Assembly (NCBI GenBank): GCA_963724825.1
Contig: CAVRWT010000020.1
Coordinates: 1 to 64,000, forward strand
Direction of reading: 5' to 3'
From: JALYNX01 sp963724825
GTDB lineage: Bacteria > Actinomycetota > Acidimicrobiia > Spongiisociales > ZC4RG35
DNA: 64,000 nucleotides
The translations under genes and the position numbers were made by a program. The notes under the pieces were generated by a model. That model ran no database searches. It was not told where the DNA came from and saw nothing but the letters and a program-made list of their open reading frames with translations. Positions within the stretch are counted from its first letter, which is position 1. Every line of letters starts with the position of its first letter. Shown one piece after another: positions 53,502-61,256 of the stretch.

Positions 53502-53939
53502 ATGACCAGCACCATCGACCACGACATCGAGGCCCGTCTCGGGGCAGCCGGCGTCCGTTACACACGGGCTCGCCGTGCGGTCGTCGATGCCCTGGCGCGA
53601 GCCGATGGGCCGAGATCGGCTTCCGAGCTTCACGACGACATGGATCGCGACGTGCCGTTGTCTTCGCTGTATCGGAGCCTCAGCGTTCTCGACGAGGCAG
53701 GGGTCCTCGAGCCCCACAACAGCCTCAAAGGCCTGACCCGCTATGAGCTCGCCGAGTGGCTGTCCGGGCACCACCATCACCTCGTCTGCATGAGCTGTGG
53801 AACTGTCGAGGACATCGAGTTGTCGAAGGAGATCGAGTCCCGTCTCGAACAGTTGGTCGGGACCGTGACCAATGAGCTCTCCTTCTCTGCCAGCGGGCAC
53901 ACCCTCGAAGTCCATGGGCGCTGTTCGCGGTGCGCGTGA
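53502..53939 (+). CDS. zur: Fur-family regulator, probably Zur
   Basis: A 145-residue metal-sensing repressor. The winged helix covers RYTRARRAVVDALARADGPR to SLYRSLSVLDEAGVLEP. The metal sites include GHHHHLVCMSCGTVEDIEL (His-run plus CxxC) and a C-terminal CSRC pair, typical of the structural zinc of Zur. Placement beside znuA/znuC and a Zur box makes zinc the metal rather than iron. ATG 53502 is preferred over a TTG at 53487. Confidence 0.9.
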   Translation: MTSTIDHDIEARLGAAGVRYTRARRAVVDALARADGPRSASELHDDMDRDVPLSSLYRSLSVLDEAGVLEPHNSLKGLTRYELAEWLSGHHHHLVCMSCGTVEDIELSKEIESRLEQLVGTVTNELSFSASGHTLEVHGRCSRCA

Positions 53940-54727
53940 AGCCAGCTGTCACTGCCACCGATCTGGTCCTCGCCTACGGGCCGAAGATCGCCCTCGACAA
54001 TTCGGACTTTCAGATCCCGACAGGTGGGATCACCGCGCTCATCGGCCCCAACGGCTCGGGGAAGTCGACGCTGTTGAACGCGATAGCTGGGCTGATCGAG
54101 CCGGTCTCGGGCTCAATCGAGGTGTTGGACGGCCGGGACCGCGCCCGTTCGATTGCGTATGTCCTGCAGACCACCAAGGTCAACGATGTGTTGCCCATAA
54201 CGGTTCGCGAGGTCGTCACCATGGGCCGCTACTCGACGGCGAGTGGGAGGCGCCGGCTTCGGCGTGAAGACATGTCGGCGGTGGATGAGGCCATGGGTCG
54301 GATGGGAATCATCGACTTGGAGGACAAGCACCTGGGCGATCTGTCTGGAGGCCAGCGACAGCGGGTGTTCGTGGCCCAGGGGTTGGCGCAAGAGCACGAC
54401 ATGTTGCTCCTCGACGAGCCCCTCACCGGGCTCGATCTCACCTCGGCCCAGGCGATCGATGACGTCATTCACGACGAGACCAAGCGTGGTTGCACGATCA
54501 TCATGACCACCCACGACCTGGCAGAAGCCCAGGTTGCCAACCACGTGCTCTTGCTGTCGGGCAGGGTGACGGCTTGGGGTGCCCCTGATGATGTGCTGAG
54601 CGTGGAGAACCTAACCGCGGCCTACGGTCCGAACCTGCTTCACGTCGAAGACACGAAGATGTTCATCGACGACCCGGCACACCGGCCGGTGCCCGGCCGG
54701 CACGTGCATCGGGATCGAACGGGCTAG
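53936..54727 (+). CDS. znuC: Zinc ABC transporter ATPase ZnuC
   Basis: A 263-residue ABC ATPase: Walker A GPNGSGKST, Q-loop VLQTTKVNDVLP, signature LSGGQRQRVFVA, Walker B MLLLDEPLTGLD, and H-switch TTHDLAE. It energises ZnuA/ZnuB import. GTG 53936 overlaps the zur stop as GTGA; GTG at 53930 is also possible. It is separated from its permease and binding-protein genes, which are transcribed the other way. The stop interlocks with the RRM gene stop (CTAG). Confidence 0.9.
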   Translation: MKPAVTATDLVLAYGPKIALDNSDFQIPTGGITALIGPNGSGKSTLLNAIAGLIEPVSGSIEVLDGRDRARSIAYVLQTTKVNDVLPITVREVVTMGRYSTASGRRRLRREDMSAVDEAMGRMGIIDLEDKHLGDLSGGQRQRVFVAQGLAQEHDMLLLDEPLTGLDLTSAQAIDDVIHDETKRGCTIIMTTHDLAEAQVANHVLLLSGRVTAWGAPDDVLSVENLTAAYGPNLLHVEDTKMFIDDPAHRPVPGRHVHRDRTG

Positions 54728-54984
54728 TTCCGACGGGGGCGCTCTTCGCGGGGGCGGGCTTCGTTCACTTTCAGAGCGCGGCCGTTGTAGTCCTGCCCGT
54801 CGAGCTCTGAGATGGCTTTGGCGCCTTCGTCGTTGGGCATTTCCACGAACCCGAAGCCACGTGAGCGGCCGGTTTCCCGGTCGTTGATGATGGCTGCAGA
54901 CTCAACGGTCCCATACTCACCGAAGAGGTTCTCGAGGTCCTGTGCCGTTGCGTTGAACGGCAGGTTTCCCACGTAGATGTTCAT
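54724..54984 (-). CDS. RRM RNA-binding protein
   Basis: An 86-residue protein that is one RNA recognition motif: RNP2 is NIYVGNLPFN and RNP1 is SRGFGFVEM. A basic tail (RPREERPRRN) follows. Such small bacterial RRM proteins are known as cold-induced RNA-binding proteins in cyanobacteria. The ~147 bases upstream are unassigned; I see one short hairpin (GCCC-ACAA-GGGC near 55005-55016) but no recognised riboswitch. Confidence 0.92.
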   Translation of the reverse strand: MNIYVGNLPFNATAQDLENLFGEYGTVESAAIINDRETGRSRGFGFVEMPNDEGAKAISELDGQDYNGRALKVNEARPREERPRRN

Positions 54985-55131
54985 TGTGACTGGTCCTTGT
55001 CTCTGTGGCCCTTGTGGGCTTTACGTCGCAATGTCCGGTACGACCCTTGTCCTCAGCCCAGTCATTCGAACGGGGAAGTCAGAACGAGTCGCCGCCGAGG
55101 CAGCAACAGCGCCGGGAGGATAACAGAGCAA

Positions 55132-55641
55132 TCAGATTTCTGTCACTGTGATCGAGTTGATGATTGCGTCGTTTGTCGGACGGTCGCGACGGTCGGTTTC
55201 AGTGCCCGCGATCGAGTCGACCACCTCGATGCCCGAGGTCACCTTTCCGAAGATCGTGTAGGAATGGGGGAGTCCAACATCCCTGTGGCATATGAAGAAT
55301 TGGGAGCCGTTGGTGTTCGGCCCGGCGTTGGCCATGGCAACCGTGCCCCGTGCGTAATTGCCCTCACCATCCAACTCGTCGCGGAACTTGTAGCCGGGCC
55401 CGCCACTGCCGGTTCCGGTCGGGTCTCCGCCCTGGATCATGAAGTCCTCTATCACCCGATGGAAGACGATCCCGTCGTAATAGCCCTCCCGGCTGAGGAA
55501 GACGAAGTTGTTGACGGCGATGGGCGAGCGCACCGCGTCGAACTCGATTTCGATCACGCCGTGATTGGTGTCGACCGTTGCCGAATAGGTCTTGTCGAGG
55601 TCGATCAGGAGGTCGGGAGGGCCTGAGTACTGGTTGGCCAT
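55132..55641 (-). CDS. Cyclophilin-type peptidyl-prolyl isomerase
   Basis: A 169-residue cytoplasmic cyclophilin. Core motifs are VNNFVFLSREGYYDGIVFHR, FMIQGGDPTGTGSGGPGYKF, GTVAMANAGPNTNGSQFFI and YTIFGKVTSGIEVVDSIA. The R and QF positions of the active site are kept. There is no signal peptide. The N-terminal YSGPPDLLIDLDKTYSATV is an extra strand common in actinobacterial versions. It follows the thioredoxin-like gene by 40 bases. Confidence 0.93.
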   Translation of the reverse strand: MANQYSGPPDLLIDLDKTYSATVDTNHGVIEIEFDAVRSPIAVNNFVFLSREGYYDGIVFHRVIEDFMIQGGDPTGTGSGGPGYKFRDELDGEGNYARGTVAMANAGPNTNGSQFFICHRDVGLPHSYTIFGKVTSGIEVVDSIAGTETDRRDRPTNDAIINSITVTEI

Positions 55642-55681
55642 GATGCTCTGCTTTCTGGTGGGGTAATCGGATGCGACCTGA

Positions 55682-56263
55682 TCAGCTGACGAAGTAGGCA
55701 GGGGTGTTGCCGCTCCGCCATTTGATCGAGCACCCCATCGATGGTCTCTGGATCTCGCTAACCGGCTCGCCGGAGAGCAATGCCTGCGCTGCCGCGCGAA
55801 GGTCGCCCCCGGTGACCGGGATCTCGTTGGCCGGCCGGGCGCTGTCGAACTGGCCTCTGTAGACGAGGCGCCGGTCGCGGTCGAAGAGGAAGAAGTCGGG
55901 GGTGCACATTGCGGTGTAGGCCGCCGCGGCACTCTGCGCTTCGTCGAACAGGTACGGGAAGGTGTAACCCTGGATCTCGGCCTCGACTTTCATGGCCTCA
56001 GGCGAGTCCTCGGGATGCGAAGCCGGGTCGTTTGAGTTGATGGCGACTATCGCCAGCCCGCTGTCCTCGTAGTCGCGGCCGAAGCGCGCCAACTCGGAGC
56101 GCACGTGCTTGACATAGGGACAGTGATTGCAGATGAACATCACCAGCAGGGCCGGTGAGTCAGAGAAGTCATCCAGTGACACGGTCCTGCCGGACACGGT
56201 GTCCAGAAGGGAGAAGTCGGGCGCCTCTGTGCCCAGGGCGAGCATGGTCGAAGTAACAGCCAT
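55682..56263 (-). CDS. Thioredoxin-fold AhpC/TSA-like protein
   Basis: A 193-residue redoxin. It begins LALGTEAPDFSLLDTVSG and has the active-site FICNHCPYVKHV (CxxC). Family marks are AINSNDPASHPEDSPEAM, YLFDEAQSAAAAYTAMCTPD and the C-terminal RPSMGCSIKW. It belongs to the thioredoxin family protein group with CNHCP motif often found near cyclophilins or ATPase genes. Probable peroxide or disulfide chemistry in the cytoplasm; the substrate is unknown. Confidence 0.9.
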   Translation of the reverse strand: MAVTSTMLALGTEAPDFSLLDTVSGRTVSLDDFSDSPALLVMFICNHCPYVKHVRSELARFGRDYEDSGLAIVAINSNDPASHPEDSPEAMKVEAEIQGYTFPYLFDEAQSAAAAYTAMCTPDFFLFDRDRRLVYRGQFDSARPANEIPVTGGDLRAAAQALLSGEPVSEIQRPSMGCSIKWRSGNTPAYFVS

Positions 56264-56301
56264 CGATTGAAGGTCCTTCCGTGAGATCGGGTTCTCGAAG
56301 T

Positions 56302-57786
56302 CTAAGGCTGGTTGAACCGTGCGATCACATCGCCGAAGGCCTCGATGCTGCCGGTCTCCGCCACGTCGGGAAGGCCGACGATGGAATGGGTGGCACCTGC
56401 ATCGTGATACGCCTCGAACAGCCCCACCAGGTCGTCCACCGTCCCCGCGTTGTTCCGGTTCGAGTAGGCCTCAGCCGACTGGTCGCGACTACGAGCGCGG
56501 TCGACCCTTTCCGCGAGCTCTCGACGGTCACGGCCGACCATCGCCGATGTGAGGTGGGTGACTTCGATCTCGGCGGGGTCGCGTCCACTCTCGGAACAGT
56601 GGTGGGCAAGGATCTCCACCTTGCGGGCAACGGTCTCAGGCTTCCCGAAAAGGTTGCAGGCGTCGGCGTATCGGGCGACCAAGGCCAGCGTCTTCCGCTC
56701 GCCAGACCCTCCGATCGTGATCGGGATGTGCTCCTGTATCGGGCGGGGGTAGCAAACGAGCTCCGACGCCGAGAAGATGCGCCCTTCGAAAGAGGGCGAG
56801 CCCTTGCCCCAGAGCAACGGGAGCATCTCGAGCGTGTCCTCGAGCAGGGCATAGCGCTCGCTCACCGGGGGGAAGACCCATCCGTATCCGGCGTGCTCTT
56901 CCTCATTCCAGCCGATGCCCAAACCGCAGTTGGCCCGGCCCGACGAGAGGACATCGAGGGTGGCGATCATCTTCCCGACCAGCGCCGGGTTCCGGTAGGT
57001 GATGCCTGTCACCAGGGTCCCCAGGCGGATCCGGCTGGTCACTCCCGCGATGTATCCGAGCGCGGTGTAGGCCTCGGGGATGTCCTCCCAAGGGCGCCCT
57101 ACCGCCGGGATCTGGCGGAAGTGATCCATGAGCCAGAGGTCACGGAATCCGGCGAGCTCGGCCCGACGGGCGATGTCGGCGAGGCTCTCTGCCATAGCTG
57201 CCGGTCCACCGTCCCAGGCAAACCGGGACACGGACAGCCCGAAGCTGTGCGGCGCAGTAGGCCCGGTCGCCTGTGGCTCGAGCGCCGCACTCACAAACGC
57301 GGGTGGGACCACAGCGACCGGCTGCTGGTGGTGGATCCCGTCGAAACCTTCACCCTCCAGCGCCGGGACGAGCGATCGGAACCGGCTGATCTGCTTTTGG
57401 ATCACCGACTTCGGGATCGGTTTCGAACGCAGATCGTTTCTGCGCTCGCATTCCTCACCTGCGGTGTCGAAGACAACGCCGTGGACCGGGATCCCGGCCG
57501 AGTGGGCCAGGTCGATCCAACCAGCACGGCGCTTGTCGTCGAATCCCAGGGTGTCGATCACCGTCGTCAACCGGCGGCCTATCCGCTCGGCGACGATCCG
57601 CTCCAGGATTTCGAATGCTGCCGTGCTGGCACGCTGATCGTCCTCACCGGTCCCGACCATCGCCCGCAGCTGGTCCGAGGAGACGATCTCGCCGGACCGA
57701 AAGTGCTCGTTTGCCCATGTCGTCTTGCCGGAACCGGACGGTCCGATGAGGACGATGAGGCTCGGGGCGGGGAGACGCAGCTCCAT
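56302..57786 (-). CDS. P-loop kinase fused to an F420-dependent LLM oxidoreductase
   Basis: Residues 1 to about 165 are a small AAA/polynucleotide-kinase-like P-loop domain: LIVLIGPSGSGKTTWANEHF, DQLRAMVGTGEDDQ, and ERIVAERIGRRLTTVIDTLG. Residues ~180-494 are an LLM oxidoreductase: FGLSVSRFAWDGGPAAMAES, AGFRDLWLMDHFRQI and RANCGLGIGWNEEEHAGYGW, of the TIGR03560-like F420 group. The junction (EGFDGIHHQQPVAVVPPAF) is continuous with no stop. I recall similar kinase-LLM fusions in actinobacteria, but the linked reaction is unknown. Confidence 0.88.
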   Translation of the reverse strand: MELRLPAPSLIVLIGPSGSGKTTWANEHFRSGEIVSSDQLRAMVGTGEDDQRASTAAFEILERIVAERIGRRLTTVIDTLGFDDKRRAGWIDLAHSAGIPVHGVVFDTAGEECERRNDLRSKPIPKSVIQKQISRFRSLVPALEGEGFDGIHHQQPVAVVPPAFVSAALEPQATGPTAPHSFGLSVSRFAWDGGPAAMAESLADIARRAELAGFRDLWLMDHFRQIPAVGRPWEDIPEAYTALGYIAGVTSRIRLGTLVTGITYRNPALVGKMIATLDVLSSGRANCGLGIGWNEEEHAGYGWVFPPVSERYALLEDTLEMLPLLWGKGSPSFEGRIFSASELVCYPRPIQEHIPITIGGSGERKTLALVARYADACNLFGKPETVARKVEILAHHCSESGRDPAEIEVTHLTSAMVGRDRRELAERVDRARSRDQSAEAYSNRNNAGTVDDLVGLFEAYHDAGATHSIVGLPDVAETGSIEAFGDVIARFNQP

Positions 57787-57820
57787 TGGGCTGTTCTAGT
57801 CGGGCGATCGGTAACCTGAC

Positions 57821-58717
57821 GTGGTGACTCCCTCGCCAGCGGCCCCTTTCGGCCATGTCGCCACCGCCATGATCACTCCATTCACCGATTCCGGTGTGAT
57901 CGATCACGAGAAGGCGTGGCGTCTGGCCCGTTACCTCGCCGAGCACGGGTCACAGGCGCTGGTGGTCACCGGCACGACCGGTGAGTCACCGACTCTCAGC
58001 GCCAACGAGAAGGTCGCCCTCTACAAGACCGTGGTCGACGCGGTCAAGGAGAAGAACACGTTCGTCATCGCAGGAACCGGCAGCTACAACACTGCGGAGT
58101 CAGTCGAGTTGACCGGGAAAGCCGGTGAGCTCGGTTGCCACGGCGTGCTGGCGGTGACCCCGTACTACAACAAACCCGGGCAATCCGGCCTGATCGCCCA
58201 CTTCAGCGCGATGGCCGACGTCGGGGTGCCGGTGATGCTCTACAACATCCCCGGTCGCACCGGGCGCCTGATCGAGGTCGAGACTCTCGCCCGGCTCAGC
58301 GAGCACGACAACATCGTTGCCGTCAAGGACGCCGTGGAGAACATCGATTTCACCAGTCAGACGATCAATCGCGTCCCCGGGCTGCCGGTGTACTCGGGCC
58401 AGGACTCGCACACCTGGCCGATGATGGCCGTCGGGGCTGTCGGGGTGGTCTCGGTGATCTCACACCTGGCAGGCCCGACCGTGGCCGCCATGGTGAAGGC
58501 CGCGATAGCCGGCGACGTTGCCGAGGCTCGTCGTTTGCATCACGAGCTTCTGCCTCTTTGCGAAGCCTGCTTCCTCGAGACCAATCCCACGCCGGTCAAG
58601 GGCGCCATGAACCGACTCTGGGAACCGGTCGGAGATGTCAGGCTTCCCTTGGTGGCCGCCTCCGAGGAGACCTTGATCGCAGTGGAGAAGGCGGTGGGGG
58701 CCATCCAGGGGCTATGA
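57821..58717 (+). CDS. dapA: 4-hydroxy-tetrahydrodipicolinate synthase DapA
   Basis: DapA condenses pyruvate with aspartate semialdehyde for lysine and diaminopimelate synthesis. The 298-residue barrel has VTGTTGESPTLSANE, the Tyr/Arg region MLYNIPGRTGRLIE, the Schiff-base lysine in IVAVKDAVENI and YSGQDSHTWPM. The start GTG (57821 or 57824) follows TAACCT at 57812-57817. It overlaps rnj by four bases (ATGA), and the dapA - rnj - (lipoprotein) - ftsK order is a conserved actinobacterial neighbourhood. Confidence 0.95.
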   Translation: MVTPSPAAPFGHVATAMITPFTDSGVIDHEKAWRLARYLAEHGSQALVVTGTTGESPTLSANEKVALYKTVVDAVKEKNTFVIAGTGSYNTAESVELTGKAGELGCHGVLAVTPYYNKPGQSGLIAHFSAMADVGVPVMLYNIPGRTGRLIEVETLARLSEHDNIVAVKDAVENIDFTSQTINRVPGLPVYSGQDSHTWPMMAVGAVGVVSVISHLAGPTVAAMVKAAIAGDVAEARRLHHELLPLCEACFLETNPTPVKGAMNRLWEPVGDVRLPLVAASEETLIAVEKAVGAIQGL

Positions 58718-60348
58718 GTGTCTCCGTAACATTTCTGGGGGGTCTGGGGGAGATCGGGCGCAACTGCGCCGCAGTCGAGATCGGGGGCAAGATCGCCCTC
58801 ATCGACTGCGGGCTGATGTTCCCCGAGGAGGACATGCTCGGTGTCGACCTCGTCTTCCCCGATTGGTCGTGGTTGGTGGAGCGGATTGCCGATGTGGAAT
58901 GCGTCATCGTCACCCATGGCCATGAGGACCATGTCGGGGCCCTTGCCTACTTCTTGAAGGTGATCAACGTCCCGGTCTACGGGACCCGACTCAGCATGGA
59001 ACTGGCCCGAGGCCGGATCGAGGAACTAGGGGTCGAAGCCGACCTTCGCGTGGTCGAGGTGAAGAAGTGGATCGACCACGGCCCGTTCAAATTCCAGCTG
59101 ATCCCGGTGAGCCACTCGGTGCCCGAGGCTGCCGCGGTGGCCCTGGACACGCCTGAAGGGGTGATTGTCCATTCCGGCGACTTCAAGCTCGATCCGACTC
59201 CGATCGATCAGATTCCGACCGACCTTCCCGCCTTCGCCTCGCTTGGCCGGCGCGGGGTGCGCCTCCTGCTGGCCGACTCGACCAACGCCGAGAAACCCGG
59301 CTTCGAGCCCTCGGAGAGCTCGGTGGGCCGACCGATCGCGGACATCGTCCGGGATGCGCCCGGCCGTGTGATTGCGGCCTGCTTCTCCTCCCACATCCAT
59401 CGGGTGCAGCAAATCACCGATGCCGGGATCGCCGCCGGCCGCAAGGTCGCCTTCTTCGGCCGGTCGATGCATCGCAACACGACGGTGGCCACCGAGCTCG
59501 GCCTCCTCGCCGTGCCAGAGAAATCCCTGGTCGACATCGGAGAGTTGGGCCAGCTCCCCCCGAGCCAGCAAATGCTTATCACCACCGGCAGCCAGGGTGA
59601 GCCGTTCGCCGCGCTTTCGCTCATGTCGCAGGGCCGGCATCGGTTCGTCGAGCTCGGGCCCGACGACACGGTGCTCATCTCAGCCAAGCCGATACCGGGC
59701 AACGAGACCGCCGTCTCCAAGGTGATCTCGAATCTGACCCGGCGTGGCGCCACCGTGGTCCATGGGCAGAACGCCAACGTCCATGTCTCGGGTCATGCCA
59801 ACAGCGAGGAGCTGCTCACCTTCCTCAACCTGTTACGGCCCCGGGCCTTCGTGCCCGTCCACGGCGAATACCGCCACCTCCATGCCCACGCCGAGCTGGC
59901 ACGTCGGATGGGGGTCCCCGCGGTCGACGTCCTCGAAGATGGCGACAGGGTCATCCTTCAAGGCAAGAAGACCATGGTCGAGCGTCGGGCGGTCCCTGCC
60001 GGCTACGTCTACCTCGACGGCTTCTCCGTTGGAGATGTCCAGTCGGCCGTGCTCCGTGACCGCTCCCACCTCGCCGACGAGGGTGTGGTCGTGGTGACGG
60101 TCGGCATCGACCACGACACCGGGGAGATCCTCTACGGGCCGGACCTCGACAGTCACGGGGTGATGGATGACCCGACAACTGTCCTGGCGAAGGCGGCAGA
60201 CGCGGTCCGGGAGGCAATTCGGGAGCACGCCACCGGGCGAAGCGACATCGGTGAGTTGCAGAAGACCGTCCGCTCGGCGGCGGGTCGAGTGATCAAGGCT
60301 GAGATCGCTCGCAAGCCGGTGATCGTGCCGGTTGTGTTCGAGTTGTAG
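58714..60348 (+). CDS. rnj: Ribonuclease J
   Basis: A 544-residue metallo-beta-lactamase-fold RNase (beta-CASP) with endo- and 5'-exonuclease activity. The zinc motif is VIVTHGHEDHVGA, then HSVPEAAAVALDTPEG, IVHSGDFK, and beta-CASP markers LLADSTNAE, IAACFSSHIHRVQQI, TTGSQGEP, HGQNANVHVSGHANSE and PVHGEYRHL. The C-terminal ~100 residues form the RNase J dimer/linker domain. It starts inside the dapA stop, so the two are translationally coupled. Confidence 0.95.
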   Translation: MSVSVTFLGGLGEIGRNCAAVEIGGKIALIDCGLMFPEEDMLGVDLVFPDWSWLVERIADVECVIVTHGHEDHVGALAYFLKVINVPVYGTRLSMELARGRIEELGVEADLRVVEVKKWIDHGPFKFQLIPVSHSVPEAAAVALDTPEGVIVHSGDFKLDPTPIDQIPTDLPAFASLGRRGVRLLLADSTNAEKPGFEPSESSVGRPIADIVRDAPGRVIAACFSSHIHRVQQITDAGIAAGRKVAFFGRSMHRNTTVATELGLLAVPEKSLVDIGELGQLPPSQQMLITTGSQGEPFAALSLMSQGRHRFVELGPDDTVLISAKPIPGNETAVSKVISNLTRRGATVVHGQNANVHVSGHANSEELLTFLNLLRPRAFVPVHGEYRHLHAHAELARRMGVPAVDVLEDGDRVILQGKKTMVERRAVPAGYVYLDGFSVGDVQSAVLRDRSHLADEGVVVVTVGIDHDTGEILYGPDLDSHGVMDDPTTVLAKAADAVREAIREHATGRSDIGELQKTVRSAAGRVIKAEIARKPVIVPVVFEL

Positions 60349-60351
60349 AGA

Positions 60352-61227
60352 TCACCAGCCCACGCAGGGCGGGTACTTCTCCTGAGCCTGCGCCTGAGTG
60401 ATCGGAAAGTCGACCGTCACCAGCACGGGGTCGCTGAACGTCGATCCGTCGTACTCGTAAAACCGCCCATCGCCGCTGCCGAAGTCCGGATGCTCGCCTA
60501 TCCCAATGGTGTCGCCGATAAGTCCCAGCTGGAACATGGAGACACCGTCGGCTCCACATGAGAACCAATCGATGTGGGAGGCACCTCCACCCATCCAAAT
60601 GTCGGGCACTGTCCCGTCCGAGAGCGAGACCGGAGTCAATGCGCAGTCCCTGAGCACGATGAGCCCGTAGACCGGTCCCACCCCGCCTGCGCCGATGTCG
60701 GCCACGATGAGGCGATCGCCCGACATCTTCACGATCCCGACGGGGCCACTACCAAATCCGTCGCCATTGTCGATTGTGTCGGTTCGCAGGGTCGTTCCCC
60801 AGTCGGTGGAAAGGGTCACGTGGAGAAAGATCCCGCCCTCGCTGGAATAGCCGGTGACGGTGTCCTTGTATCCATCACCGTCGACATCTCCGGACAGGCG
60901 AGTCAGCTCAGCCGCGCCCGTCGGGATCTCGGAAGATGGCTCGTCATCGCAGGCGTGAGACGGTGGGGGCTTGGTGGTGGTCGTAGTTGGTGGTGTCGTG
61001 GTCGTTGTCGACGCCTCTGTGGTCGTAGTCGGCGCGATGGTCGTCGTGGTTGCGAGCGTCGTTGTCGTAGTTGGGGCTCGAGTGGTGCTCGTCGATGTTG
61101 CCGGAATGGTGGTCGAGGTGGTTCCCGTCAGCTCGGGCCCGGCTCCACAAGCCATGACCATCGCGGCGAGCAGCGTCACGATCACGGCATTGGTTCGGCG
61201 GGTCGAGAGACGGCAATCCATGAACAT
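60352..61227 (-). CDS. Lipoprotein with Thr-rich linker and FG-GAP-like repeat
   Basis: A 291-residue secreted lipoprotein. The signal ends MVMAC; residues ~35-90 are an almost pure Thr/Ala/Pro linker that projects the domain through the wall. The mature domain includes LSGDVDGDGYKDTVTGYSSE, a calcium-binding-type DxDGDGxxD loop of FG-GAP/dockerin style, then VKMSGDRLIVADIGAGGVG. There are three cysteines. The role is unknown; it could sense or bind a ligand at the surface. An ATG at 61221 is an alternative start. Confidence 0.75.
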   Translation of the reverse strand: MFMDCRLSTRRTNAVIVTLLAAMVMACGAGPELTGTTSTTIPATSTSTTRAPTTTTTLATTTTIAPTTTTEASTTTTTPPTTTTTKPPPSHACDDEPSSEIPTGAAELTRLSGDVDGDGYKDTVTGYSSEGGIFLHVTLSTDWGTTLRTDTIDNGDGFGSGPVGIVKMSGDRLIVADIGAGGVGPVYGLIVLRDCALTPVSLSDGTVPDIWMGGGASHIDWFSCGADGVSMFQLGLIGDTIGIGEHPDFGSGDGRFYEYDGSTFSDPVLVTVDFPITQAQAQEKYPPCVGW

Positions 61228-61241
61228 CCAGAGTCCGGATG

Positions 61242-61247
61242 TATTCT
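61242..61247 (+). promoter_or_regulatory. Predicted -10 element of ftsK
   Basis: TATTCT ends nine bases before the ATG at 61257. It lies just outside the divergent lipoprotein start. No clear -35 is seen. Confidence 0.35.
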
Positions 61248-61256
61248 TTCAGATAC

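Noticed and set aside
54985..55131. Riboswitch or cold-shock leader in front of the RRM gene
   Set aside because: Only one short hairpin is visible, with no match to a known riboswitch core. The idea remains open but unsupported.
60970..61140. GT/AC-rich simple repeat that looks like a microsatellite
   Set aside because: It encodes the Thr-rich linker of the lipoprotein at 60352-61227, with the same kind of linker in the M15 lipoprotein.
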